Notes: generated by a model from the sequence alone, not told the origin. A stretch of DNA of 64,000 bases from Hymenobacter sp. BT188 (GCF_014333585.1 NZ_JACSCW010000008.1:43193-107192); one strand, 5' to 3'. Shown: positions 52,745 to 62,359, numbered from the stretch's first letter. A program made the numbers and translations.

Positions 52745-52819
52745 GGTAGGCATAGCTCAGCTGGTTAGAGCATCGGATTGTGATTCCGAAGGCCGTGGGT
52801 TCGAGCCCCATTGCTTACC
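52745..52819 (+). tRNA. tRNA-His (anticodon GTG)
   Basis: Acceptor GTAGGCA pairs with TGCTTAC; D-arm AGCTCAGCTGGTTAGAGC; anticodon arm CGGATT-GTG-ATTCCG with GTG at 52780-52782; T-arm GTGGGTTCGAGCCCCAT. The histidine-specific extra G at -1 (52745) faces C73 (52819). CCA is not encoded. Confidence 0.95.
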
Positions 52820-52822
52820 CTG

Positions 52823-52861
52823 AAAAGGTCCCCGAAAGTTTTTTCCGGGGACTTTTTTTTT
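52823..52861 (+). terminator. Terminator after tRNA-His
   Basis: AAAAGGTCCCCGAAAGTTTTTTCCGGGGACTTTTTTTTT: stem GTCCCCG...CGGGGAC with a long T run. Confidence 0.9.
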
Positions 52862-52919
52862 GTTTGTACCGTTGTCAACTTCAAATCATCTGCTTGAATC
52901 ACTTTTATTCCCTCTTCTT

Positions 52920-53849
52920 ATGAGTCTGGTAGTTATCGGTTCGGTGGCGTTCGACGCCCTGGAAACGCCTTTCGGCAAAACGGACAAAATCATTGGTGGC
53001 GCGGCTACTTATATCACGCTGTCAGCTTCTTACTCCGTAAAGCCGGTGAAGCTGGTGGCCGTAGTAGGCGACGATTTTCCGCAATCGGATGTGCTGTTAT
53101 TGCAAGAGCACGGCGTAGACACAGAGGGGTTGCAGATAAAAGAAGGGGAGAAGTCGTTTTTCTGGTCGGGTAAGTATTCGACGGACCTGAACTCGCGCGA
53201 AACCCTGCAAACAGAGCTGAATGTGCTGGCCGATTTCGACCCCATCATTCCGGATTCTTACCAGGACTGCAAATACCTGATGCTGGGCAACCTGACGCCG
53301 CAGGTGCAGCGCCTGGTTATTCAGCGCCTTGTCAATCGACCGAAGCTTATCGTGCTGGACACCATGAACTTCTGGATGGATGTGGCGCTCGAAGAGCTTA
53401 TCACCACCATTGAAATGGTAGATGTGCTAAGCATCAACGATGAGGAAGCTCGTCAGCTTTCGGGTGAGTACTCGCTGGTAAAAGCAGCCCGTAAGATTAT
53501 GGCTATGGGGCCTAAGTATCTGATTATCAAAAAGGGCGAGCATGGCGCACTGTTGTTCTGCAAAAACAAAGTATTTTTTGCTCCCGCATTGCCCCTAGAA
53601 GAAGTATTCGATCCGACTGGCGCCGGCGACACATTTGCGGGCGGCTTCATTGGCTACCTCGCCGCCACCGATGATATTAGCTTCGACAATATGAAGCGTG
53701 CCGTCATTCACGGTTCGGCCATGGCTTCGTTTTGCGTTGAGAAGTTTGGTACCGAGCGCTTGGTTAATCTGACCAAAGAGGAAATCGAGGTTCGGGAGCG
53801 TCAATTCGCTGAACTGGTAAACGTAGAGCCGATCAGCATAGAAGCGTAA
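52920..53849 (+). CDS. PfkB-family carbohydrate kinase
   Basis: 309 residues from ATG 52920 (MSLVVIGSVAFDALETPFG). PfkB signature 1 (GGAATYITLSASYS) and signature 2 with the catalytic Asp (DPTGAGDTFAGGFIGYL) are present, and the ATP-site words LSINDEEARQL and IIKKGEHGALLF. Phosphorylates a sugar or nucleoside; the substrate is not determined. A terminator follows 15 bases after the stop codon. Confidence 0.9.
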   Translation: MSLVVIGSVAFDALETPFGKTDKIIGGAATYITLSASYSVKPVKLVAVVGDDFPQSDVLLLQEHGVDTEGLQIKEGEKSFFWSGKYSTDLNSRETLQTELNVLADFDPIIPDSYQDCKYLMLGNLTPQVQRLVIQRLVNRPKLIVLDTMNFWMDVALEELITTIEMVDVLSINDEEARQLSGEYSLVKAARKIMAMGPKYLIIKKGEHGALLFCKNKVFFAPALPLEEVFDPTGAGDTFAGGFIGYLAATDDISFDNMKRAVIHGSAMASFCVEKFGTERLVNLTKEEIEVRERQFAELVNVEPISIEA

Positions 53850-53864
53850 GCCTGATTAATCCAG

Positions 53865-53904
53865 AAAAGCCCCCCAGTTATTGGTACTGGGGGGCTTTTT
53901 TATG
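53865..53904 (+). terminator. Terminator of the PfkB kinase gene
   Basis: AAAAGCCCCCCAGTTATTGGTACTGGGGGGCTTTTTT: octamer stem GCCCCCCAGT/ACTGGGGGGC with T run. Confidence 0.9.
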
Positions 53905-53989
53905 TGCTTGCTTCTCGCCTTTGAGCAACTAAATAAAGCGAAGCTGGGTAAAAGAACGAAGTAATCTTCTCACCCTTAGCTCTACTACA

Positions 53990-54253
53990 ATGGCAGAAAA
54001 TAAGAAGCCCTCGAAGAAGAAATCTGTGCCCTCCGACTCGCCGCAGAATGATATGAATTCTGTAGCCCCGGATATGAAGGGCGGCTCCAATAGCGGCGGA
54101 ACTAAAGTGCAGAACGCCAACCAAAATATCCTTACCGAAGCGGGCAACGATATAAAGGGCAATACGCCCGGTGGTAACGTGAACGAAGTACTTTCGGCTC
54201 GTACCAATAAGCCCCGCAGCAACCCCAATCCTTCGCAGCAAAAGGCAAAGTAA
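53990..54253 (+). CDS. Small disordered hydrophilic protein
   Basis: 87 residues, rich in Lys, Asn, Gly and Ser, with no hydrophobic segment (AENKKPSKKKSV...GGSNSGGTKVQNANQNI...NPNPSQQKAK). Flanked by two terminators, so it is its own transcription unit; unknown function. The codon pattern and closely following terminator support a real gene. Confidence 0.55.
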   Translation: MAENKKPSKKKSVPSDSPQNDMNSVAPDMKGGSNSGGTKVQNANQNILTEAGNDIKGNTPGGNVNEVLSARTNKPRSNPNPSQQKAK

Positions 54254-54267
54254 GGATTGATAAACGG

Positions 54268-54310
54268 CACGAAAAAGCCCCCAGAACTAGCTCTGGGGGC
54301 TTTTTGTGCC
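54268..54310. terminator. Bidirectional terminator
   Basis: ACGGCACGAAAAAGCCCCCAGA and TCTGGGGGCTTTTTGTGCCGT form a ~20-bp stem with one bulge and a 6-base loop, between convergent genes. Confidence 0.9.
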
Positions 54311-54315
54311 GTAAG

Positions 54316-55101
54316 CTACTGGGGCAGCAGCAGCCGCGCATACTTGATCTGAGGCGTACTGTCAGGATAATACTGCCGGATAATGAGCGTTTTGTCATTC
54401 AGCCAGCGTACTTCCTCTGGCCCCCAGGTATTCACTACGCGGTTCCAGCGCAACATTGGGATTCCACTTTCCAAGGACCAAATCTCCAGCCCATTAGGCG
54501 AATAGCCGGCTTCCATATCGGAGTTGAATGTGACTAAATGGGTGCCATTGGGCGCTAACACTGGTCGGCCCCACAACTGCGTGCGCCGCCCGGTATGCTG
54601 ATTAATGAGAAGCACAAATCCTGACTCCCAGCGCGTGACATCCAGCACCCAAAAGTTGCTGTTGGCTAAAGGGCCCCGGAAGCGGTAGACGACGTGCTTT
54701 TCCTCGTCCGGATCGGTAATATTATTGGTTAGCGTAAGCGTACGGCCATTTTTGAGTGTAAGAAGAAGTTTATCAGCGCGGCGTTGGGCACGGCCATCGG
54801 CCAGCTGGATATATTTCTGCTCGGTAGTGTCGCTGTCAATACCATTGAGGCGGGCAAACTCAGCTTCGCGGGCTGGGGTGAGCCGAGCTACACTGCCGTT
54901 GCGGAGCTTAAGGGTATCAGCCTCTGAGCGTAAAATCTTGGCCGCTGGGGCTGCCGTTGCTGAGTCAGCAGGTGGAATAACTTTCGGCTGCACAGCCGCT
55001 GCGGGTATTCTTGCCGGAGTTTTCGCGATTTCCTGAGGACTACTGTCACAGCTGATCAGCAAAATGCCTCCCAGCGTAAAAAGAATAGGATACAAATTCA
55101 T
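54316..55101 (-). CDS. Lipoprotein, unknown function
   Basis: 261 residues with lipobox LLISC (Cys at residue 18), then an Ala/Pro-rich linker to about residue 60. A helical stretch (LTPAREAEFARLNGIDS) is followed by a beta-propeller-like C-terminus (WVLDVTRWESGFVLLINQHTGRRTQLWG, PNGLEIWSLESGIPMLRW). No catalytic residues recognised. Twelve bases separate it from the M61 peptidase gene, so co-transcription is likely. Confidence 0.75.
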   Translation of the reverse strand: MNLYPILFTLGGILLISCDSSPQEIAKTPARIPAAAVQPKVIPPADSATAAPAAKILRSEADTLKLRNGSVARLTPAREAEFARLNGIDSDTTEQKYIQLADGRAQRRADKLLLTLKNGRTLTLTNNITDPDEEKHVVYRFRGPLANSNFWVLDVTRWESGFVLLINQHTGRRTQLWGRPVLAPNGTHLVTFNSDMEAGYSPNGLEIWSLESGIPMLRWNRVVNTWGPEEVRWLNDKTLIIRQYYPDSTPQIKYARLLLPQ

Positions 55102-55113
55102 ATAAGCACAAAA

Positions 55114-56847
55114 TTAAAAATCTTGCTTGAGCCACTGTTTGAAGCTAACCTGTTGCTCCGGCGTAGCATCAGGACGTTTCGTAATGGTAATCTTTGGCCA
55201 AAAACGCCGAGTTGGATCAGCTGCCAGCGACACGGTATTTAAGCGACTCTGACGAAACACGCTTAGCTCATAGCTGGAAGCCCCAGTGCTAAGCAATACC
55301 TGCAAATTCATCTGAACCCGCTGCCCATTCACCGCTATTATTTCGTCGTCAACGGTAAGAGTGGCGGCAGCGGGCGAGTGGGGGAGGATGTTCACTACTT
55401 CGGTTCGCTCGTTTTTCACAATGGTTTTAAACCCGAATACGCCTTCCGTAGCCGATACGTTTTCTTCCTGCAGAAGCGTGCAGCCCACAAAGTGCAGGGC
55501 TTTGGTCAGCGGCTCTTCCAAGGGGGCAGTGCCGTAAATAAAGCTGTCAAAATACTGCCGCATGGGCCGGCCTGCTACTTCTTCTACCAAACGGATATAG
55601 TCATCTTCGGTGTAGCCCACGCCCGGCTGGCCAAACTCCAGCCACAGTCGCCGCAGTACATCGTCGAGGCTGCGCTGGTGCTTGGAAAGCTGCCGCAACG
55701 CCAAATCCAGGAGCAGCGCTACCAGCGCCCCCTTATGATACACGGATACCTTACGATCAGGCACGCCGTTCTTGTAGCCATCCAGCCAAAGGTCGACTGA
55801 GGCATCAGCGAGCGATAAGTTGAAGCGTCCATCGTCTTCGTAGTGCTTGCGCAGCATCGTGTTCAGCTCGTGAAAGTATTGCTCGGCCGTGCGCACGCCG
55901 CTGCGCGCCAATAAGTACTCACCGTAGTACGTTGTGATGCCTTCGGCGATGTAGCAAGTGCGGAAATACTGTTCCTGCGTGTAATCGTAAGGTAGCAGCT
56001 CAGCCGGCCGGATGCTTTTGATGTTCCAAGTGTGGAATAATTCGTGGCAACTTACGCCCAACAGTTCCTTGTAAAGCACATCTGTCATAAGCAGTTGCGC
56101 AGGTCCCAGCGTGATAACCGTGGAGTTGGTGTGCTCGACGCCGTGGTAATGATTGTAGGGTAGTATCTGATTGAGGAAATGGTAGTCAGACACCGGAAAG
56201 CTGCCGAACAGACTCAACTGCTCCTCCGAGAAGGCTGCGAAATCCTGAAGCAACCGCGGCCAGTCCGGGTTACATTCGCCCTGCACCCACACATGAAACG
56301 GAATGCCCTGCGCTTGGTATTCGTGGTGTTGGAGCGTAGGACTAGCTATCAGCGGACATTCGATGAGGTGCTCAAAACTATCGGCCTGAAGCATATGGGG
56401 GGCTTTTTGGGGTAAGCCACACGCAATCTGCCAGTTGTCCGGTAGCTCTAGCGTCAACTCGCAAGGCTCCTGCTGACGACCCTCAGTGTACATAAAGCAT
56501 TGCACCCCATTTATGTATAACTGGCTTTCATCGAGCCAGGAGCCGCCCGCATCCATCTGATGAGCATAGAAGTTGTAGCGCACTCGTACGGTGCGGCCAG
56601 CTGCGTCCGCCACCTGCCAGCGGTCTTTTGTTATCTTACGGTAGGATAGGACCTCGCCCGAATCAGCATCATCTACTACCACCCGCTGAATCTTTTGCGC
56701 AAAGTTTTGCAGTTCATAGCGACCGGGGCGCCAGGCAGGCAACTGTAACTTCAGGGCTTCAGTAGCTTCGGCCGGCACTGTTAGCGTCAACTGAATTTGC
56801 AGATAAAAAGTCAGTGGATTCTCAAACGAGACGTGGTAGCGAATCAT
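55114..56847 (-). CDS. M61-family glycyl aminopeptidase with PDZ domain
   Basis: 577 residues, no signal peptide evident. The metal motif H268-E-L-F-H272 lies in SCHELFHTWNIKSIRP, followed by AEGITTYYGEYLL with the third ligand Glu. C-terminal PDZ region near residues 470-545 (VNILPHSPAAATLTVDDEIIAVNGQRV). M61 enzymes cleave N-terminal Gly or Ala from peptides. Full family length; all key residues present. Confidence 0.92.
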   Translation of the reverse strand: MIRYHVSFENPLTFYLQIQLTLTVPAEATEALKLQLPAWRPGRYELQNFAQKIQRVVVDDADSGEVLSYRKITKDRWQVADAAGRTVRVRYNFYAHQMDAGGSWLDESQLYINGVQCFMYTEGRQQEPCELTLELPDNWQIACGLPQKAPHMLQADSFEHLIECPLIASPTLQHHEYQAQGIPFHVWVQGECNPDWPRLLQDFAAFSEEQLSLFGSFPVSDYHFLNQILPYNHYHGVEHTNSTVITLGPAQLLMTDVLYKELLGVSCHELFHTWNIKSIRPAELLPYDYTQEQYFRTCYIAEGITTYYGEYLLARSGVRTAEQYFHELNTMLRKHYEDDGRFNLSLADASVDLWLDGYKNGVPDRKVSVYHKGALVALLLDLALRQLSKHQRSLDDVLRRLWLEFGQPGVGYTEDDYIRLVEEVAGRPMRQYFDSFIYGTAPLEEPLTKALHFVGCTLLQEENVSATEGVFGFKTIVKNERTEVVNILPHSPAAATLTVDDEIIAVNGQRVQMNLQVLLSTGASSYELSVFRQSRLNTVSLAADPTRRFWPKITITKRPDATPEQQVSFKQWLKQDF

Positions 56848-57016
56848 AAAGGGAAAGTAGGCTTTGCGGCTGGATTGTACGTTGGTGCCCCAAAAACGAA
56901 GGAAGTTGCTGAAGTCAAATGTATACGAAGCAGGTCTCCCTGCAAGCTTAAGTGCATGCTAGAATGCCTTAAATAAGTCTTAAAGCCAACAAGCATATAC
57001 TACTTTCTTATACTGT

Positions 57017-57047
57017 TTGGCATTTACAAATGAAGGCCTTACCTTTG
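57017..57047 (+). promoter_or_regulatory. rpmH promoter
   Basis: TTG 57017-57019, 20-base spacer, TACCTTTG 57040-57047, 30 bases before the rpmH ATG. Matches the Bacteroidota sigma-A consensus. Confidence 0.7.
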
Positions 57048-57077
57048 CCGGCCATCCCCGAATAGCATTCCAAGACG

Positions 57078-57236
57078 ATGAAAAGAACATTTCAACCCTC
57101 GCAGCGCAAGCGCCGCAACAAGCACGGATTCCGCTCACGCATGGAAACCGCCAACGGCCGCCGTGTGCTGGCCTCCCGCCGCGCCAAAGGCCGCAAGCGC
57201 CTGACGGTATCCGACGAGGGTCGTCATAAGCGCTAA
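57078..57236 (+). CDS. rpmH: 50S ribosomal protein L34
   Basis: 52 residues: MKRTFQPSQRKRRNKHGFR..., then RMETANGRRVLASRRAKGRKRL, the invariant bL34 sequence. Usual partner of rnpA, which follows 43 bases later. Binds 23S rRNA in the large subunit. Confidence 0.98.
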   Translation: MKRTFQPSQRKRRNKHGFRSRMETANGRRVLASRRAKGRKRLTVSDEGRHKR

Positions 57237-57279
57237 ACCGCTGACGGCTCCCGCCGATTCGCCCCTGCCAGCCAACTCT

Positions 57280-57699
57280 ATGGCGCCGGGCGCGCGCTCT
57301 TACTCATTTCCGAAAGAAGAACACTTGTGTCGCAAAAAGCTCATTGACGAGCTTTTCGGCCGGGGTTCTTCTTTTGGTTTATACCCCCTGCGGTTGGTGT
57401 GGCTGCCTGCCCCTGCCTCTACAACCGCTCCGCCCCAAGTACTGGTGAGCGTATCGAAGCGTTCCTTCAAGCGAGCTGTGGACCGCAACCGGCTGAAGCG
57501 CCTGATGCGGGAGGCATACCGGTTAAATAAATACCGCTTGCTGGAGGCACCTGGGGGGCATTCTGTTGCCTTGCTAGGGATTATCTATTCGGGCAAGGAA
57601 AAAAAGCCTTTCGCGCTGGTTGAAAAAAAATTAATTTCAGGGCTGGAGCGTTTGCTAACTGATGCAACCCCCACTGTTGCAGTGGTGCCTGTATCGTAG
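57280..57699 (+). CDS. rnpA: Ribonuclease P protein component
   Basis: 139 residues. Contains FPKEEHLCRKKLIDELF at the N-terminus and the RNase P signature KRSFKRAVDRNRLKRLMREAYRLNK near 61-85. Binds the catalytic RNA to process tRNA 5' ends. Directly after rpmH, the conserved bacterial order. Confidence 0.96.
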   Translation: MAPGARSYSFPKEEHLCRKKLIDELFGRGSSFGLYPLRLVWLPAPASTTAPPQVLVSVSKRSFKRAVDRNRLKRLMREAYRLNKYRLLEAPGGHSVALLGIIYSGKEKKPFALVEKKLISGLERLLTDATPTVAVVPVS

Positions 57700-57726
57700 G
57701 TTGTTTTCCACACTTTCAGCCTTTTT

Positions 57727-59427
57727 ATGCGCAAAAAATATCTGGCCGGCCTGGTTTTAGGCGGGGCCACGTTGCTCGTCTCTTTCCGCAGTGCCTCCGA
57801 TAATGAGCGCTACTTCGAGATTGCCAAGAACCTCGACATTTTCGCGACCTTATTTAAGGAAGTGAACACCTATTACGTGGATGAGATAACGCCCGCAAAA
57901 ATGGTGAAAACGGGTATCGACGCCATGCTTAAGTCGCTAGACCCGTACACTAATTACATTCCCGAAGACGATATTGAGGACTTCCGCACCATGACCACTG
58001 GGCAGTACGGCGGTATTGGGGCGGTAGTAGTGAAGCGGGGAGCAAAAACTGTGGTTCAGGCTGCTTACGAAGGCTATCCGGCGCAAAAAGCTGGCTTGCT
58101 GCCCGGCGATGAGATTCTGACTATTAACGGAGTCAACGTTGCGACCAAGAATAACTCCGATATCAGCAAGTTGCTGAAAGGACAGGCCAATTCGGTAGCA
58201 AAGCTGTCGGTGACGCGCTATGGACAGGATGTGCCGGTGGAAATCAACATTACCCGCGACAAAATTCAGGTAGAAAATGTGCCGTACTACGGTATGTTGA
58301 CCCCTGAAATCGGCTACTTCCAACTAGCTGGCTTTACCATCGATGCCGGCAAGGAAGCACGCATGGCGGTAATGAAGCTGAAAGAGCAGGGCGCCAAAAA
58401 AATCGTGTTCGACATACGCGACAACCCTGGTGGTTTGCTCAACGAAGCCGTAAACGTATCTAACCTCTTCGTAAATAAGGGTTTGGATATAGTGAGCACG
58501 AAAGGAAAGGTAACGGACTGGAATAAGACATATAAAGCCCTCGATGCTCCTCTGGACACGCAAATGCCGGTGGTGGTGCTGACCAGCAACCGTTCCGCTT
58601 CCGCCTCCGAAATTGTGTCGGGCGTACTCCAGGACTACGACCGGGCGGTGCTGGTCGGTAAGCGAACCTTCGGCAAGGGACTAGTGCAGGCCACTCGGCC
58701 TTTGTCTTACAACTCTCAACTGAAGGTAACAACTGCCAAATACTATATTCCAAGCGGGCGCTGCATTCAGGAAATAGACTACGCCCATCGAGCCGAAGAT
58801 GGCACCTTGGGGAAAGTGCCTGATTCCTTGCGCACCGCTTTCAAAACAACCAGCGGCCGTGTAGTATATGATGGCGGCGGCGTAGCTCCCGATGTGGAAG
58901 TGAAAGAGCGTGCTATTGCGGATATCACCCGGGTGCTGCTGCAGAAAAACTATCTGTTTGACTACGCTACTCGCTACCGCGCCGCTCACGCCACTTTGCC
59001 CCCCGCCCGTGAATTTCACCTCACAGATACTGAGTATCAGAAATTCATTGAGTTCTTAGGCGGAAAGGATTTGAGCTATTCCACGGATATGGAAAAAAGC
59101 CTTGCTCAGTTAAGCAGCAGGGCAAAGGAAGAAAAGCACTACGACGACGTAAAAGCTGAAATCGAGGCCATTCGTCGTAAGGTTTCCACAAACAAGAGCA
59201 ACGACCTAACCCGCTTTAAGCCCGAAATTCGGGAGTTGCTGGAGCAGGAAATCGTATCGCGCTACTATTTCCAGAAGGGCCAGATCGAAGCCAGCTTCGA
59301 CGATGATCCGGATATCCTGATGGCCCTGAATGTATTGAATGATCAGGCGCGCTATGCGGCCCTTCTGAAACCAGGCACGCCAGAAGCAAAATCTCGCCCT
59401 GAACTCAAGAAAACAGGGGAGAAATAA
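57727..59427 (+). CDS. S41-family C-terminal processing peptidase
   Basis: 566 residues with an N-terminal membrane anchor or signal (AGLVLGGATLLVSF). A PDZ domain lies at ~90-170 (GGIGAVVVKRG...YPAQKAGLLPGDEILTINGVNV), the protease domain at ~190-370 with the serine stretch NRSASASEIV (S290-S294) and K317 in FGKGLVQ forming the Ser-Lys dyad. A ~170-residue helical C-terminus follows. Periplasmic Ctp-type protease trimming or degrading envelope proteins. Starts 27 bases after rnpA. Confidence 0.94.
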   Translation: MRKKYLAGLVLGGATLLVSFRSASDNERYFEIAKNLDIFATLFKEVNTYYVDEITPAKMVKTGIDAMLKSLDPYTNYIPEDDIEDFRTMTTGQYGGIGAVVVKRGAKTVVQAAYEGYPAQKAGLLPGDEILTINGVNVATKNNSDISKLLKGQANSVAKLSVTRYGQDVPVEINITRDKIQVENVPYYGMLTPEIGYFQLAGFTIDAGKEARMAVMKLKEQGAKKIVFDIRDNPGGLLNEAVNVSNLFVNKGLDIVSTKGKVTDWNKTYKALDAPLDTQMPVVVLTSNRSASASEIVSGVLQDYDRAVLVGKRTFGKGLVQATRPLSYNSQLKVTTAKYYIPSGRCIQEIDYAHRAEDGTLGKVPDSLRTAFKTTSGRVVYDGGGVAPDVEVKERAIADITRVLLQKNYLFDYATRYRAAHATLPPAREFHLTDTEYQKFIEFLGGKDLSYSTDMEKSLAQLSSRAKEEKHYDDVKAEIEAIRRKVSTNKSNDLTRFKPEIRELLEQEIVSRYYFQKGQIEASFDDDPDILMALNVLNDQARYAALLKPGTPEAKSRPELKKTGEK

Positions 59428-59446
59428 CCTTTAGGCATTCTATGAT

Positions 59447-59483
59447 AAGCAAAAGCAGGTTCCTGTAGGGGCCTGCTTTTTTA
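59447..59483 (+). terminator. Terminator of the S41 protease gene
   Basis: AAAAGCAGGTTCCTGTAGGGGCCTGCTTTTTTA: stem AAAGCAGG/CCTGCTTT with a loop, T run on + strand. Confidence 0.8.
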
Positions 59484-59520
59484 TTTGTGCCAACCAAAAG
59501 GGAATTTCAACTCCTCATTA

Positions 59521-59547
59521 TTGCGCCTCTTCCCGGTTGTACCTTTG
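59521..59547 (+). promoter_or_regulatory. tsaB promoter
   Basis: TACCTTTG 59540-59547 about 19 bases before the ATG; the TTG at 59521 is closer (16 bases) than usual. Confidence 0.5.
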
Positions 59548-59565
59548 CGCAAATAGACTTAGCTC

Positions 59566-60252
59566 ATGCTTATTCTTTCTCTCGAAACTTCTTCTCCTGT
59601 GTGCTCTGTAGCTGTGCACCAAGCGGGTGTTCTAGTCGGCCAGGCCGAACTGCGACTAGAGAAATCGCACTCGTCGCACCTGAGCGTGCTAGTAAATCAA
59701 CTGCTGGAAAACACGGGTCACAAGCTTCAGGACGTGGCGGCGGTGGCTTTATCCGATGGGCCTGGTTCGTACACGGGTCTGCGAATCGGTGGGGCGGCAG
59801 CCAAAGGATTGTGCTTCGCTTTAGATATTCCGCTGCTGGCTGTTAGTACGTTGCAGGCCTTGGCCTGGCAAGTAGCTGCCTACACCGCATCGCCTGAAGC
59901 CTATCTTTATTGCCCCATGCTGGATGCGCGGCGCATGGAAGTCTATACCGCTTTATATACCTACGACAGCCGAGAAATTTTGCCCCCCACAGCCTTGGTG
60001 TTAACTCCTGATGCGTTGGCCGAACAATTAGGTGGGCACCGCGTGTTATTCTTTGGCAACGGAGCAGTTAAATTTCAGCCGCTGCTCACTGAGCAACCTA
60101 ACGCTGGCTTCCTAACAGGCATCGAGCCGTCGGCGGTGGCGGTGGGTGCTTTGGCTTGGGGGGCATTTCAGCGTCAGGAGTTTCGGGATGTTGCGTACTA
60201 CGAGCCGTTTTATCTGAAGGAAGTTTATACAACTACTCCTAAGGTGAAGTAG
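59566..60252 (+). CDS. tsaB: tRNA threonylcarbamoyladenosine biosynthesis protein TsaB
   Basis: 228 residues of the ASKHA fold: MLILSLETSSPVCSVAV at the N-terminus, SHLSVLVNQLLENTG, and LSDGPGSYTGLRIGGAAAKGLCFALDIPL, the TsaB hallmark. It is the inactive partner of TsaD in the t6A37 tRNA modification complex. Length normal. Confidence 0.95.
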   Translation: MLILSLETSSPVCSVAVHQAGVLVGQAELRLEKSHSSHLSVLVNQLLENTGHKLQDVAAVALSDGPGSYTGLRIGGAAAKGLCFALDIPLLAVSTLQALAWQVAAYTASPEAYLYCPMLDARRMEVYTALYTYDSREILPPTALVLTPDALAEQLGGHRVLFFGNGAVKFQPLLTEQPNAGFLTGIEPSAVAVGALAWGAFQRQEFRDVAYYEPFYLKEVYTTTPKVK

Positions 60253-60353
60253 AGAGTTGTAGAAACAATGGAATGGCCTTCCTGAGTCATCATTTGATGA
60301 GTAAGGCAATAATAACTTTTGCACCAATTTGACGCCCTTTGGGTCTTATCGAT

Positions 60354-60863
60354 ATGGAAGAAATCATCAACCGTGTAGCGCAAAGCGCCCTTACCACGCT
60401 CAATCTGGAATTGCTGCTGCATCCCGGAGAGCGCGTGGTGTATGATATTAAACACAATTTGTTTCAAGGGCTTATTCTGCGCGAAAAGGACTTTCGCGAA
60501 TTCGTTAAGACCCATGACTGGAGTCAATACGACGGTAAAAATGTAGCTATCATCTGCTCGGCCGATGCTATTGTGCCTACGTGGGCATATATGCTGTTGG
60601 CCACGAAACTTCAAGGACACGCCCATCGGTACGTGTTTGGCGATTTGGAAGCCTTGGAGCAGGAATTGTTTCAGGATGCCATTGCAGCCATTGATGCCGA
60701 AGAGTATCGCGACGCGAAAGTAGTAGTGAAGGGCTGTGGCAGCATTCCTGTACCTACATATGCCTACGTAGCCATCATGCAAAAGCTACTGCCGGTAGCA
60801 GCTAGCATGATGTATGGGGAGCCATGCAGCACTGTGCCCTTGTACAAGCGCCCCAAAGTATAA
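60354..60863 (+). CDS. DUF2480 family protein
   Basis: 169 residues from ATG 60354 (MEEIINRVAQS). The sequence LDLE-like LNLELLLHPGERVVYDIKHNLFQGLILREKDFREF and KGCGSIPVPTYAYVAI match the Bacteroidota-specific DUF2480 family (function unknown, often near SUF or tRNA-modification genes). Soluble. Two Cys at the conserved GCG and in EPCST. Confidence 0.85.
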   Translation: MEEIINRVAQSALTTLNLELLLHPGERVVYDIKHNLFQGLILREKDFREFVKTHDWSQYDGKNVAIICSADAIVPTWAYMLLATKLQGHAHRYVFGDLEALEQELFQDAIAAIDAEEYRDAKVVVKGCGSIPVPTYAYVAIMQKLLPVAASMMYGEPCSTVPLYKRPKV

Positions 60864-60991
60864 CCGCTGCCTATACGGTACAAGCAACTAATATATGCGA
60901 GCTTAGCCGATACCTATATTATATAGAGTGCCCACAATTAGAATCTGCCCTGAGCTTACTCTATATGTATAAGAAGAGCTAAACGACTTGC

Positions 60992-62308
60992 ATGACTAAA
61001 GCCGCAGCACCTGTTTACCAGATTGGCTTAACTACCGGCGTGGCCTTGGTAGTAGCCAATATGGTAGGAACGGGTGTTTTTACCACATTGGGCTTCCAGC
61101 TATTGGATATCCAAAGCGGCTTTGTGGTGCTGATGCTTTGGGTGGTTGGGGGGCTTATTGCTTTGTGTGGTGCTTGGTGCTACGCCGAACTGGCTGCTGC
61201 TATGCCGCGCTCAGGGGGCGAATACCATTACTTATCCCAAATTTATCATCCGGCTATTGGCTTTCTGTCGGGCTGGGTATCTGCGACTGTGGGGTTTGCC
61301 GCCCCTACGGCGCTCGGCGCAATGGCTCTGAGCAGTTATGCCACCAGTTTGTGGCCAGCGCTTAATCCGCTGTGGCTATCAGTAGCAGTAGTGTTAGTGC
61401 TGACGGCTATTCATGCCACGAGCAGCAGGGCTGGAAGCTATTTGCAAGTAGTTATTACTGCGGCCAAAGTAATAGTGTTAGTGGCATTTGTCGGAGCTGG
61501 TTGGCTGCTTGCTGAGCCACAACCTATTCAATTTCCCCCCCAGCCCACCGATTGGGGCCAGTTGCTCAGTCCAGAGTTCGCCGTGTCATTGATCTATGTG
61601 TCGTATGCCTACTCCGGTTGGAATGCGGTTGTGTACATAGCCGGTGAGGTAAAAGCCCCCCAGCGCAACTTACCGCGCATTTTGCTGCTAGGTACCTCTA
61701 TCGTAGTCTTCTTGTATGTGGCGTTAAACTTCATCTTCCTTTACTCAACACCTGTTGCCAGCCTTGCCGGACAAGTAGAAGTAGGATACGTAGCGGCCAA
61801 TCATCTTTTCGGAGAATCGGTAGGTCGCCTCATGGGAAGCGTTATTGCAGGCCTGCTGCTGTCTACGGTTAGCTCCATGATTTTTGCTGGCCCACGAATT
61901 ATGCAGATCATGGGCGAGGATATGCCAGCATTGCGCGAAATGGCAGTCGTAAGTAAAGCAGGAATCCCAGTTCGCGCTATGCTGTTTCAAACGGCCCTCA
62001 CGCTTCTGTTTATTTTTACTTCCACGTTCAAAGCAGTACTGCTTTATGCAGGCTTTGTCCTTAGTCTGTTCACCTTTCTGACGGTCATGGGCTTGTTTGT
62101 GCTGCGGTGGCGTCGGCCCAACTTGCCCCGCCCTTATCGCGCGTGGGGATATCCATTGACTCCACTTGTATTCTTGGCGCTCAGCGGCTGGACGCTGCTT
62201 TTTATCCTCCGTGACAATCCTACCGAGTCGCTTTATGGGTTAGCCACGCTTCTGGGGGGCTTATTTGTTTATTTTGGAGGACACCGAATTAGAGCGAAGT
62301 CAGTTTGA
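60992..62308 (+). CDS. Amino-acid permease (APC superfamily)
   Basis: 438 residues, twelve predicted transmembrane segments. N-terminal GLTTGVALVVANMVGTGVFTTLGF is the substrate-binding loop of APC carriers, followed by MPRSGGEYHYLSQIYHP. C-terminal RRPNLPRPYRAWGYPLTP is also typical of the LAT/APC group. Inner membrane; specificity unknown. Confidence 0.93.
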   Translation: MTKAAAPVYQIGLTTGVALVVANMVGTGVFTTLGFQLLDIQSGFVVLMLWVVGGLIALCGAWCYAELAAAMPRSGGEYHYLSQIYHPAIGFLSGWVSATVGFAAPTALGAMALSSYATSLWPALNPLWLSVAVVLVLTAIHATSSRAGSYLQVVITAAKVIVLVAFVGAGWLLAEPQPIQFPPQPTDWGQLLSPEFAVSLIYVSYAYSGWNAVVYIAGEVKAPQRNLPRILLLGTSIVVFLYVALNFIFLYSTPVASLAGQVEVGYVAANHLFGESVGRLMGSVIAGLLLSTVSSMIFAGPRIMQIMGEDMPALREMAVVSKAGIPVRAMLFQTALTLLFIFTSTFKAVLLYAGFVLSLFTFLTVMGLFVLRWRRPNLPRPYRAWGYPLTPLVFLALSGWTLLFILRDNPTESLYGLATLLGGLFVYFGGHRIRAKSV

Positions 62309-62359
62309 CCGTGGCCTTCTCGCATCGTATACTGCCCTACTTTTATAAAAAGCTACTCC